This document shows positions 56,083 to 64,000 of a DNA stretch of 64,000 bases, in pieces. This stretch comes from an uncultured Pelagibacteraceae bacterium (GTDB lineage Bacteria; Pseudomonadota; Alphaproteobacteria; Pelagibacterales; Pelagibacteraceae). The stretch is from positions 1-64,000 of the forward strand of contig CABYCO010000001.1 in NCBI GenBank assembly GCA_902517495.1. Reading direction: 5' to 3'. Each line of letters opens with the position of its first letter. Positions within the stretch are counted from its first letter, which is position 1. The translations under genes and the position numbers were made by a program. The notes below the pieces were generated by a model. It searched no databases. It was given only the letters and a program-made list of their open reading frames with translations, and had not been told where the DNA came from.

Positions 56083-57093
56083 TTAGTTAAGTTTTAAATT
56101 TTTTGTTGAACCATCTTTATAAGTAAACTCTACCTCTTTTTTTGAAATGGATTTTATTGATGTAAAACCATCAAATTCAGTAATAAATTCGTTTAATTTT
56201 TTTCTATTTTTCTTCGACATTTTTTTACCTGGAGCGTTTATGCCAACATCAATAATTAGTTCAGCTCCATTTAAAAAAGCATTTACATATGCTTTTACTG
56301 GTGGGCCACAGGTCATAGCTTCAGTTAACCAAATAGGTTTGTCAATTTCAACACTTTTTAATAATGCAGCAAATTCATCAACCCAAAGCTGTTTGTCACA
56401 CTTTCCATCTGGACCGCTTATATGGTGAATGTTTGCAATATCGAAGTGATCCTTAATTTTTGGCAAAGCTGATTTCCAATATTTTTTATTTTCTGGAAAC
56501 ATTCCTGCAGCTCCCGCCATAACAATAACTGCATCTGTCTGCTGTTCTTTAATTACTTTTGAGGAAAAATTAAAGATTTCAACAAAATCTTCCTCACTTC
56601 CTTTAAAAAACATATCAAACTCAGGTTCATTCATCACATCCCAATATATAATTGGTTTTGTTAATCCAGGCATGTCATTTGAACCATCTCCATCATATCG
56701 ATCCACCAATTTTATAAGAAAAGTTTTATAATCTTCCATTGAACAAGGTTTGCTCAAATATTTTGTAAAATGTTTTCCAAATGGACTTCTGGCCTTTTTT
56801 CTTTTACAAGATTTTTGATCCCAATTTGAATGAGGCCATATGGTTGCTAAAATTGTTTGGTTGTGATCTTGAGCGTATACAACGTATTTATCTACATCTT
56901 CCCAAAAAAATTTGCCTTTTTCACTTTCTATATGATTCCAAACAAAGGGTCCTGGATGAGGTCTAACCCATTGACCATCTTTGCCACGCATTTTTTTATC
57001 TCTCATCTCGGTTAATTCACCAAATCTAGATTGAGAATTTGCAAAATTAGTCAAAAATAAGAGTGATAATAAAATCGTTAATAATTTTTTCAT
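56083..57093 (-). CDS. secreted glycoside hydrolase (clan GH-A type)
   Basis: A 336-aa exported enzyme (signal MKKLLTILLSLLFLTNFANS). TIM-barrel-like features: IESEKGKFFWEDVDKYV, TIWPHSNWD, IIYWDVMNEPEFDMFF with the acid/base Glu near 157, NIHHISGPDG, and PIWLTEAMTCG with the nucleophile Glu near 258. This fits retaining clan-A hydrolases (GH5/GH39/GH10-like). Substrate unknown. Confidence 0.75.
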   Translation of the reverse strand: MKKLLTILLSLLFLTNFANSQSRFGELTEMRDKKMRGKDGQWVRPHPGPFVWNHIESEKGKFFWEDVDKYVVYAQDHNQTILATIWPHSNWDQKSCKRKKARSPFGKHFTKYLSKPCSMEDYKTFLIKLVDRYDGDGSNDMPGLTKPIIYWDVMNEPEFDMFFKGSEEDFVEIFNFSSKVIKEQQTDAVIVMAGAAGMFPENKKYWKSALPKIKDHFDIANIHHISGPDGKCDKQLWVDEFAALLKSVEIDKPIWLTEAMTCGPPVKAYVNAFLNGAELIIDVGINAPGKKMSKKNRKKLNEFITEFDGFTSIKSISKKEVEFTYKDGSTKNLKLN

Positions 57094-57096
57094 TAA

Positions 57097-58059
57097 TTAA
57101 TTTATTTTGATTTCTGGTAAAGGCTTTTTCCATTTGATTGATTTAGTAATTTTTTTACCATACGTATTACTTCTATGACTATATTTTCTATATCTAACAT
57201 ATGAAATTGATTCTTTATTTTCTGATTTGTATAAGCATTTATCTTGATCTAAAATTTCCTCGCATTTATCACTAAATCCGAATTCTTTTACTGTTAAAGA
57301 TTGTGTCGGAGTTTCATTTAAAAGCGCATCTTTAAGCCATCGATAGAAACCCCATTTAAAAGTATATCCGTCTCCTATAGTAAAATTAGGACCATAAACC
57401 TCAAAAACTTTCTTATTATCAATCCAACCTATTAATTCTCCATTATCTTCTTTTGATGCTAAAATTTTAAAACTAATTGTTCTGTAATTTTTAAATTGAT
57501 CTACTGTTCCTAAAGGAAATTTGTATGAAACCTTGTCGAAATTAGAGTTTTCTGGGTCACCTTTTAAATAGAAAACTTCTTTAGTGAAGTTCAGCTGATG
57601 AACAACTTCATTTCCTCTATATTGTAATTTCATCCAGGGTAAAAGTCTCGAAGATCCTTTGTTGGCTATAACTTGAAAGAAACTCCCTCCTACTGCAGGA
57701 TGTATAGGAAATTCATTTAATTTAAAAGTATATTTGATGTATGTTGGCTTTTTAAATTTTCTTGGTTTTTTTTTATTTGCTATCTCCCATCTTTGATTTC
57801 TCTCACCAGTTCTTTCCCAATCGTTTTTATGACCTTTAAATTTCGTATCTAAAGTAATTTTTATTGCTTTACCATCTTCATCTTGATGTATAGATAGTGT
57901 TTTTTTCTTTGATATAGATCTATTTTCCTTTGATAGCTCTTTTTTTGCTTTTCCAATCAGAATTTCTTTTTTTAAAAACTTATATGGATTTTCAGAAGCC
58001 TGGGAATATGTTGAGACTAAAACAAGAGATAATAAAATTAAAAAGAGTTTTTTTGTCAT
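57097..58059 (-). CDS. secreted polysaccharide-lyase-like protein, jelly-roll type
   Basis: A 320-aa exported protein (signal MTKKLFLILLSLVLVSTYSQA), the shortest of three jelly-roll paralogues. Features: RWEIANKKKPRKFKKPTYIK, SFFQVIANKGSSRLLPWMK, IGWIDNKKVFEVYGPNFTIG and FKWGFYRWLKDALLNE. It lacks the C-terminal extensions of the other two. Heparin-lyase-I-like (PF14099) fold is the best guess. Confidence 0.62.
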   Translation of the reverse strand: MTKKLFLILLSLVLVSTYSQASENPYKFLKKEILIGKAKKELSKENRSISKKKTLSIHQDEDGKAIKITLDTKFKGHKNDWERTGERNQRWEIANKKKPRKFKKPTYIKYTFKLNEFPIHPAVGGSFFQVIANKGSSRLLPWMKLQYRGNEVVHQLNFTKEVFYLKGDPENSNFDKVSYKFPLGTVDQFKNYRTISFKILASKEDNGELIGWIDNKKVFEVYGPNFTIGDGYTFKWGFYRWLKDALLNETPTQSLTVKEFGFSDKCEEILDQDKCLYKSENKESISYVRYRKYSHRSNTYGKKITKSIKWKKPLPEIKIN

Positions 58060-59213
58060 GCTTTAAATAATTTATCTGATAAGTTTTGAAGTTCATCTCC
58101 CCAGAAAACTTCTTTCTGAATTCTTTTAAAATCTATATCAAAAACAGTAGACATGGCAGATGCATAAACAGATCTAGCATCAATTGTTGAATTTAAATCT
58201 CTTCCTTCAAATAATTCTTTTCTCTTTAGTCCTGGCCAATCAGAATAAACTTGGGATTGCTTTAGTAAACCACCTGCCATAAATATTGCTGAACCATAGC
58301 CATGTTCAGTGCCTCGTCCTCCATTTTGTTTAATAGTTCTTCCAAATTCCGTTAAGGTTAAAACCAAAGTATTTTCTATCTCTGATCCTAGGGCTTTCTC
58401 TAAACTTTTAAAAATTGAATCCATTTCAATCAAACTATCTGAATGTGAACCATTCACTCCACCCTGTGCAGCATGAGTATCAAAACCATCAACTTCAAAA
58501 ACAGCAACTCTTGGACCATTTACTTTTTTTAATTCTAAACCTGCTTTATGGGCTAAAGATGAATTCTTTCTAGACATAGAAGTGCCTCCATTATTCATCA
58601 TAGATCGGTTAGCAATTATTTCCATCATATTAGCTAGCTCATGTTCAGATTTATCTGCATAAATTGATTTCAGAAGTTGTAAAAATTCTGTTCGAGGTAA
58701 TCTTTTTTTTGATGGATAAAAATTATCATTACTAGGAATACCTCTAAGAAGTAAAGGCATTGGTAGTGCCAATGCAAGACCATCACCCTTTAAATCTGCT
58801 AACTTCATTCCTCTTCCTAACCAACCAGTTTTTATAGAGTAAGGTATATGACCTCCTGTCTCCATTAAGTTTTGTCCATCAAAATGGGATCTCTTAGTAT
58901 ATGGAATATTTGTTGCATGAACTATTGCTCCTAGATTATTTTGCCACAAATTATGAAAATTTTTTAATTTCGGATGAAGAGCAAAATCTGAATTTAATTT
59001 AATTATTTGATCTAGAATTAAATCTTTTCTTTTCTTTTCAAAATTCTTGTCACCAATTATTGGAACAGCACATAAACCATCCATTCCACCTCTTAACATT
59101 ATAACAACAAGATTTTTTTTCTTGTCTGTATTTGCTAAAACAGGAAAATTAAATCCAGCTAAAAATAATGTAGTAGCTGAACCTTTTAAAAAATTTCTTC
59201 TTGATATTTTCAT
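58056..59213 (-). CDS. DUF1501 family Tat-exported protein
   Basis: A 385-aa protein with a twin-arginine signal (MKISRRNFLKGSATTLFLAG). DUF1501 motifs: VVIMLRGGMDGLCAVP, HFDGQNLMETGG, FEVDGFDTHAAQGGVNGSH and TLTEFGRTIKQNGGRGTEHG. The fold is alkaline-phosphatase/sulfatase-like; function unknown. Overlaps the DUF1800 gene by 4 bases, the usual pairing. Confidence 0.92.
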   Translation of the reverse strand: MKISRRNFLKGSATTLFLAGFNFPVLANTDKKKNLVVIMLRGGMDGLCAVPIIGDKNFEKKRKDLILDQIIKLNSDFALHPKLKNFHNLWQNNLGAIVHATNIPYTKRSHFDGQNLMETGGHIPYSIKTGWLGRGMKLADLKGDGLALALPMPLLLRGIPSNDNFYPSKKRLPRTEFLQLLKSIYADKSEHELANMMEIIANRSMMNNGGTSMSRKNSSLAHKAGLELKKVNGPRVAVFEVDGFDTHAAQGGVNGSHSDSLIEMDSIFKSLEKALGSEIENTLVLTLTEFGRTIKQNGGRGTEHGYGSAIFMAGGLLKQSQVYSDWPGLKRKELFEGRDLNSTIDARSVYASAMSTVFDIDFKRIQKEVFWGDELQNLSDKLFKA

Positions 59214-60637
59214 GATTTAAGTGTCTCCGGTAAATTAAATAATATTACATGTTTATGAACAAGTTCTTTGTGCTGGTTTAATATCTGAAGAATTTCATTT
59301 GGATTATCGTAATTTTTTTGAACCATTTCTTCATAAAATTCAGGTGTCTGTGATTTACTTGACTTTTTATAGAAAGCTTCTTTTGCGTAAACTAATCTTC
59401 TAATTAACAATTCGGGGGACATCCAATCGTCAGAAATGTCTGACCATCCATTAGGTTGTTTTGCTAAATATGGATGATGACCTAATTCTCTAAGCAAGTG
59501 CTCTAATGATCTTTGACCATTTGTTGGTTTTTGGCCTAAGGAGTATAAATCCATCAATTTAGGTGTTGGTATTAAATTTACATCAGACATTTTACTCATT
59601 TGTAAAAGCCAATTCTCGGGATTTTGAAATTTATAATTTTTATCAGAATAATTGAAAGCAACTTCAATAGCTGCTTTATGAACTTCTGGTAAAAAACCAT
59701 CTGATTTTTCCCAAGCTTTAATAATTGGTTCCATCATCTGTTTTGTAGGATTGTCAGTTATAAGATACCTACAAAGTTTCATTGCAATAAACTTTCTACA
59801 AGATGGATGATTTACAAGATCAGTAATTACAGCCGATAAACTTTTTCTACCTCTTTTATATTTTTTTCCTAAGACTATTTTAGTACCTGGTTCATGAGCA
59901 TCAGGGTTGAAATGGACATCACCTGTCTCCAGTCTTTTCTTCCCCCACTTGGGTCTCCATCCACTCATTATATATGCCATTTGAATTATATCTTCTTGTG
60001 TATATCCACAATCTGGAGACACAGTGTGAAGTTCTAGAAGCTCCCTTGCATGATTTTCATTTACACCTTTTTTTTTTCCTTTTTCTCTAGCCCACTGGGC
60101 TTCTTGACTTTTGGGTCCAATATTTTGATCATTATCTAGGTGGTGTATCATTGACCACCCAACTGTAGCCTCCTGTACCATTTTTTCAAAATTTTGATTC
60201 ATGTTAGCTCTAATAATTTCTCGTTGATATGCTCCAGTTGTATATTGCGCTAAAAAATCTTTTTCACTAATCGCAAAATGATTTCCCCAAAAGTACCAAA
60301 GCTTAGCTAAAACAGGAGTTTCACTTTTTATAGCCTCTGAATGTCGTATACAAAGTTCAAGGTTCCACCAAAATTTTTGCCCAGTTGTATGCCTTAACTT
60401 ATTTTTTTCTCTTTTGTAGCCATCTTTATCATTTTTAAATTTTTTTCTTAAAACTTTTCTATCTCCATAAACATAATCCCTATAATATTTTCTAAGTTCT
60501 TTTTCTGGTAAAATTTTTCCCTTCCAAGAAAATTCAGGAATGTCATTCAATTGATTTGTTGCCCATTTTAATGGGTCAGAGGGTGTTTTATCTTCTGGTC
60601 CAAGTCCAAATGCTACTTTACGATAAAAATTTTTCAT
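59210..60637 (-). CDS. DUF1800 family protein
   Basis: A 475-aa protein matching DUF1800: KVAFGLGPEDKTP at the N-terminus, WFWGNHF-type LWYFWGNHFAISEKDF, NENHARELLELHTVSPDCGYTQED and FIAMKLCRYLITDNP. No signal peptide is seen. It always accompanies DUF1501; biochemistry unknown, but the pair is often linked to exported or surface material. Confidence 0.92.
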   Translation of the reverse strand: MKNFYRKVAFGLGPEDKTPSDPLKWATNQLNDIPEFSWKGKILPEKELRKYYRDYVYGDRKVLRKKFKNDKDGYKREKNKLRHTTGQKFWWNLELCIRHSEAIKSETPVLAKLWYFWGNHFAISEKDFLAQYTTGAYQREIIRANMNQNFEKMVQEATVGWSMIHHLDNDQNIGPKSQEAQWAREKGKKKGVNENHARELLELHTVSPDCGYTQEDIIQMAYIMSGWRPKWGKKRLETGDVHFNPDAHEPGTKIVLGKKYKRGRKSLSAVITDLVNHPSCRKFIAMKLCRYLITDNPTKQMMEPIIKAWEKSDGFLPEVHKAAIEVAFNYSDKNYKFQNPENWLLQMSKMSDVNLIPTPKLMDLYSLGQKPTNGQRSLEHLLRELGHHPYLAKQPNGWSDISDDWMSPELLIRRLVYAKEAFYKKSSKSQTPEFYEEMVQKNYDNPNEILQILNQHKELVHKHVILFNLPETLKS

Positions 60638-60655
60638 AAACTATTTTAAAATATA

Positions 60656-61525
60656 CTATTTCAAAGTGTCAATATCTGAAATGTTTGTTAATGAATTATT
60701 AAATTCAGTCATATTTTCTCTTCCTGAGATTTTTAAAATAATTAAACCAAAAATAATTATTAAGGCCAAAGGTATAGCTGTAATTATACTTATATATTCA
60801 GCAATTATTATTAAATATATTGCATAAAATGCTATCGATCTAAATATTACAGCTGACTTAAACACAGCGATTATTGCTAAAGAATGCTTTATCAAATTTA
60901 AAAAGCTCATTTTTGAGGGGCCAAAGTATCTTGATCCTCTTATTGAAGGAGATTTAATTAAATTATTTTCTGTTTTTGCTAATGAACCAGAAAAACTACT
61001 CCAAGTTGCTTTCTCTTCAATTAATTTTTTAACAGTTTGTTTTGAGAGACAAGTGAAGTTTCCAAATTTAATAAATTTTCCAGTAAAGGTAAAAGTAATA
61101 ATTTTATGTAAAAAGTAACAAATTTTAAAAATAAAACTTTCAGTTCTTTTTACTCTCTCCCCAACTATTGTGCTGTTTGGATTATCTTTAATTTTTTCAA
61201 CAAAATTTCTTATTTCTTCTGGTCTATCTTCTCCATCTCCATCCATAGGAATAACAAAGTCAAATTCCTCGTTTTCTGTAATATGTTTTAGTCCTGCAGC
61301 AATACATCTTGCGTGACCCTTATTATTTCTCATATTTATTAATTTTAATGATTTAATATTATTTAAATTTTTAGTTTCTAAATTTTTTTCCTCTGTTGAA
61401 GCATCATTCACTATTATTACTGAAAATGAAGCATTAAAGTCAGAGATATTAATATCAATTTCTTCAATTAATTTTGATACAGATTTAAAATCATTAAAAA
61501 CTGGAATTAGTATAGTTATATTCAT
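60656..61525 (-). CDS. family 2 glycosyltransferase with membrane domain
   Basis: A 289-aa GT2 of the dolichol-phosphate-mannose-synthase/ArnC type: TILIPVFNDFKSVSKLI, IIVNDASTE, NKGHARCIAAGL, FVIPMDGDGEDRPEEI (metal DxD). Two to three hydrophobic segments (about 210-270) anchor it. The usual job is moving a sugar onto a polyprenyl phosphate for use outside. Its ATG overlaps the stop of the 41-aa gene (TAATG). Confidence 0.9.
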   Translation of the reverse strand: MNITILIPVFNDFKSVSKLIEEIDINISDFNASFSVIIVNDASTEEKNLETKNLNNIKSLKLINMRNNKGHARCIAAGLKHITENEEFDFVIPMDGDGEDRPEEIRNFVEKIKDNPNSTIVGERVKRTESFIFKICYFLHKIITFTFTGKFIKFGNFTCLSKQTVKKLIEEKATWSSFSGSLAKTENNLIKSPSIRGSRYFGPSKMSFLNLIKHSLAIIAVFKSAVIFRSIAFYAIYLIIIAEYISIITAIPLALIIIFGLIILKISGRENMTEFNNSLTNISDIDTLK

Positions 61526-61650
61526 TAACTTACTGAGCCTATTAGTCTAAAAAGAGATGCAAAAAAACCGTATCCTGAAAGTTCAATTAAAATCACAATC
61601 CCAATGATAAATAAAAGCCTCTTGTTTTTTTGATTTAATTGAAATTTCAT
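61525..61650 (-). CDS. small membrane protein linking two glycosyltransferases (41 aa)
   Basis: A 41-codon gene beginning MKFQLNQKNKRLLFIIGIVI with one transmembrane helix. Its ATG overlaps the stop of the GT39 gene (ATGA), and its stop overlaps the ATG of the GT2 gene (TAATG). Coupling at both ends argues strongly that it is translated. No known family; a membrane-anchored subunit or small sugar-carrier partner is conceivable. Confidence 0.75.
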   Translation of the reverse strand: MKFQLNQKNKRLLFIIGIVILIELSGYGFFASLFRLIGSVS

Positions 61651-62960
61651 TTATATTTTAGACATTTCATATCTTTGTTGCACAACTGAACTTCACTAGA
61701 GTTATAAATCCATTTTGGTCTTTCTTGAAGGTGGTAAGATATATTTCCTGCAATCCATTCATTACCCTTAATATATTCCATTTTTCCAAGATCCTTACCT
61801 TCGGTTTCATAAAAAACTTTAGCCTGCTGAGCTAACTTTTTACCTTCAAAATCAGTTCTTTTATCAGTTTGAGTAATTGAAATATAAGAATACAAAAATG
61901 GAGATAACAAGAATAATATTAAAAAGATTGAAGAAAAAGCTCTCATTTTTTCAAAATTAATTTGCGATTTTAGAATATAAACAAATAACAAGCCAAAGCT
62001 TATATAAAATGGCGTCATCCACATAGTTCTTATTTTTATGCCCATAGTAAATGATGTTAGAAAAATAAATAAAATAGGAATTAAATTTATTGATATCAAA
62101 AACAAAAACTTATCATCATCTAAATTAATATTTATTTTAAATTTTTTAACTAAAACAAAAACCATTAATAAAAATGGTAATAATAATCCAATTTGCTTAC
62201 CTAAAAACATCGTAGGATGCTTTATATGATTAAAAATACTTGCTTCTTCTGAACCAGTTCTGAGAAGTCCATAAGTAATGGTTATATAATCATTTTCTGT
62301 TAACCAAATAATGTGTGGTAATAAAATTATAATAAAGGGGATAAAAGAAACTAGACACTTAAAATTTAGTCTTTTTGTATAAATCATGTAAATTAAAAGC
62401 ACATCTATTGCTAAACCTAAATAAATAAATAAATATTTTGATAGGAAACCAAGTCCAGCGAATAGACCAAGTAATAACCAATCTAATATTTTATTATTCT
62501 TAATACCTCTCCATAAAAAAAAGACAGAAAGAGACCAAAAAGGAACTAAACAAACATTTACATTAAATTCAGGTGAAGTGAAATTATAGAAATATATTCC
62601 TTCTAATAACAAAACAGATAGTAAACAATAAATTTTATTATCAAAAAAATCTTCAGCTAATTTAAAAACTACAATGAATGAAACTACGATGCAGATTTGA
62701 CTTAATAAATAATAAGCCCAGTCTTGAGGTCCAAAGATTAGATAAAATATTTCAGGTAGAAATGCACTCATTGGGGGATGCTTATTAAATCCCCATTCTA
62801 GGTTGCTACCCCATGCTAATGCCTCTATAGTATCAAGTGGTAAATTATGATTTGTGAAACTTGGAACCAGTGTCCAGATTAATAAGTGTGTTGTAACAAA
62901 AATATAAAATAAATTATTAATATTCTTTTTGTAAATGGCCATTTTTATTAATTTATACAA
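61647..62960 (-). CDS. family 39-type glycosyltransferase (PMT-like)
   Basis: A 437-aa integral membrane protein with about ten hydrophobic segments, of the ArnT/PMT (GT39/GT83) group. EALAWGSNLEWGFNKHPPMS near the N-terminus carries the conserved acidic-His-Pro region; LAEDFFDNKIYCLLSVL and FAGLGFLSKYLFIYLGL follow. It uses polyprenyl-phosphate sugars, presumably made by the GT2, and acts outside the inner membrane. First gene of the ten-gene run. Confidence 0.85.
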   Translation of the reverse strand: MYKLIKMAIYKKNINNLFYIFVTTHLLIWTLVPSFTNHNLPLDTIEALAWGSNLEWGFNKHPPMSAFLPEIFYLIFGPQDWAYYLLSQICIVVSFIVVFKLAEDFFDNKIYCLLSVLLLEGIYFYNFTSPEFNVNVCLVPFWSLSVFFLWRGIKNNKILDWLLLGLFAGLGFLSKYLFIYLGLAIDVLLIYMIYTKRLNFKCLVSFIPFIIILLPHIIWLTENDYITITYGLLRTGSEEASIFNHIKHPTMFLGKQIGLLLPFLLMVFVLVKKFKININLDDDKFLFLISINLIPILFIFLTSFTMGIKIRTMWMTPFYISFGLLFVYILKSQINFEKMRAFSSIFLILFLLSPFLYSYISITQTDKRTDFEGKKLAQQAKVFYETEGKDLGKMEYIKGNEWIAGNISYHLQERPKWIYNSSEVQLCNKDMKCLKYK

Positions 62961-62971
62961 TTAATGCATTC

Positions 62972-62999
62972 TTGACACTGATTAAATGATGAATATATT
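62972..62999 (+). promoter_or_regulatory. sigma-70-type promoter of dksA
   Basis: Perfect -35 TTGACA (62972-62977), 16-base spacer and -10 TATATT (62994-62999). Transcription should begin near 63006, after the ATGs at 62986 and 62989, which therefore would not be the translation start. Confidence 0.65.
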
Positions 63000-63021
63000 C
63001 TCGAAATTCATAAATTTGAGT

Positions 63022-63438
63022 ATGGTAAAAATCTCTAAAAAATATATCCCAAAAGAAACAGAAAAGTATATGTGCGCTAAGCATCTTGCTTTTTTTAAAC
63101 AAAAACTGACAGATTGGAAAAAAGATCTAAAAAGAACAAACAATGAAGCAATATTTAATGCTTCAATGGATGATAATAGCGCTTCTGCAGATATTGTTGA
63201 CCAAGCAAGCTCTTATACAGAAAAAAATGTTGAGATGAGAGCAATCAATAGACAGATAAAATTAATTTCTAAAATTGATGGAGCTTTAAAAAAAATTCAA
63301 GATGGAACTTATGGTTTCTGTGAGGAAACCGCTGAACCTATCGGTCTTAAAAGATTAATGGCAAGACCAGTTGCTACTTTATGTATAGCTGCTCAGGAAA
63401 AGCATGAAAAGGAAGAAAAAGTTTACGCTGATATTTAA
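63022..63438 (+). CDS. dksA: DksA/TraR-family RNA polymerase regulator
   Basis: A 138-aa DksA-type protein when started at ATG 63022 (MVKISKKYIPKETEKYMCAK), which the upstream promoter and family length favour over 62986. Coiled-coil region (residues about 20-95) has the acidic tip ASMDDNSASADIVDQAS. The zinc-finger region (GFCEETAEPIGLKRLMARP then TLCIAAQEKHE) has only two of the four usual cysteines, as is common in alphaproteobacterial versions. It binds RNA polymerase with ppGpp to tune rRNA and amino-acid promoters. Confidence 0.92.
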   Translation: MVKISKKYIPKETEKYMCAKHLAFFKQKLTDWKKDLKRTNNEAIFNASMDDNSASADIVDQASSYTEKNVEMRAINRQIKLISKIDGALKKIQDGTYGFCEETAEPIGLKRLMARPVATLCIAAQEKHEKEEKVYADI

Positions 63439-64000
63439 GGGTAATCTATCTCATTGTCTTTATTTAGAACTTTAAATCCTTTTATAACTGCAGGTCGTTT
63501 AGCAATATCTAAATACCATCTTGACAATCCTTTAAAATTTTCTAATCCAATATCATGTCTTTTATGCCTTGCAATCCAGGACCATGTAGCTATATCTGCA
63601 ATTGAATACTCTTTACCTGCTAAATAATCGCTTGCAGAAAGTCTTGCTTCTAAATCTTCATAAAGTTTTCTAGTAATCTTAAAATATCTTTCTTCTCCCC
63701 ATTCACTTTTTCCTTGATGATAATAATGAAACTGATGATGTTGTCCTATCATCGGACCAATCAAACCCATTTGAGCCATTAACCATTGATTTATCTCTAG
63801 CCTATTCTCTTCAGGATAAAATTTTTTACTTTTTTCACCTAGATACATCAGTATTGCTCCAGACTCGAAGATTGATTTATTATTTTCGTGATCAGTTATT
63901 ACTGGAATTTTATTAAATGGACTAATTTTTTTGAATTTTGGTGTATGTTGTTCACCCTCAGATAAATTTATCCTTGTAACTTTATAATCAAATTTTATCT
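63435..64000 (-). CDS. glutathione S-transferase family protein (5'-truncated by window edge)
   Basis: The frame stays open to the window end, so its start is outside. Upstream of the internal ATG at 63848 it still reads SPFNKIPVITDHENN and IFESGAILMYLGEK, the glutathione-binding thioredoxin half; the C-terminal helical half has WGEERYFKITRKLYEDLEAR and LAGKEYSIADIATWSWI. This is a YghU/YfcG-like GST (Nu type). Its stop overlaps dksA's by 4 bases. Confidence 0.9.
   Translation of the reverse strand, partial: IKFDYKVTRINLSEGEQHTPKFKKISPFNKIPVITDHENNKSIFESGAILMYLGEKSKKFYPEENRLEINQWLMAQMGLIGPMIGQHHQFHYYHQGKSEWGEERYFKITRKLYEDLEARLSASDYLAGKEYSIADIATWSWIARHKRHDIGLENFKGLSRWYLDIAKRPAVIKGFKVLNKDNEIDYP

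Noticed and set aside
1-64000. tRNA or rRNA genes
   Set aside because: No cloverleaf-like segment or rRNA signature was recognised in any gap; gaps are too short for rRNA. A covariance-model scan would be decisive.

Overview
This AT-rich window (roughly 30% GC by eye) looks like a chromosomal segment of a streamlined marine alphaproteobacterium of the SAR11/Pelagibacterales type. Support comes from the extreme AT bias, genes packed with 0-30 base gaps or overlapping, four convergent pairs whose stop codons overlap by exactly 4 bases, alphaproteobacterial SOS boxes, and a gene set typical of that group (TRAP transporters, EamA transporters, NAD formate dehydrogenase, PxpABC, short DksA). I saw no rRNA, tRNA, CRISPR array, insertion sequence or prophage. 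Assignment to SAR11 is an inference from gene content and base composition.

Layout. 1-3.5 kb: end of an adenylation enzyme, YajQ, an ABC-2 exporter and a small membrane protein. 3.5-10.1 kb: an accessory island of secreted proteins (two alpha/beta hydrolases, a 578-aa unknown, a 197-aa unknown, a MORN-repeat protein, a 75-aa unknown) separated by repeated leader modules and decayed copies of the 75-aa gene. 10.1-18.1 kb: threonine aldolase, glycine-amidinotransferase-like enzyme and EamA transporter; NifU-like scaffold with an HPP membrane protein; formate dehydrogenase; MsrA; quinone-type reductase; a second EamA transporter. 18.1-28.4 kb: DAO-type oxidase, PQQ-type sugar dehydrogenase, then a photolyase/DCC/DUF2256/SDR/DUF3833/CFA-synthase/DUF1365/FAD-oxidoreductase group that resembles known photo-oxidative-stress clusters. 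28.4-34.1 kb: 5-oxoprolinase PxpABC and a DctPQM TRAP transporter.

34.2-52.3 kb is mostly core: TerC, PanB, glyoxalase-like, GuaA, a CBS-less GuaB, RlmE, phosphatidylserine synthase and decarboxylase, Icd, AlaS, RecA, TolC, glycerate kinase, two GFA-family proteins and the SOS-controlled UmuD/UmuC pair.

52.3-63.0 kb is the most unusual region: a tightly coupled minus-strand run of ten genes. It has two glycosyltransferases joined by a 41-aa membrane protein, a DUF1800/DUF1501 pair (the latter with a Tat signal), three jelly-roll polysaccharide-lyase-like proteins, a clan-A-type glycoside hydrolase and an alginate-lyase-like protein. I read it as a candidate system for making and trimming a surface polysaccharide, or for using one. 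It is followed by dksA and a partial glutathione S-transferase.
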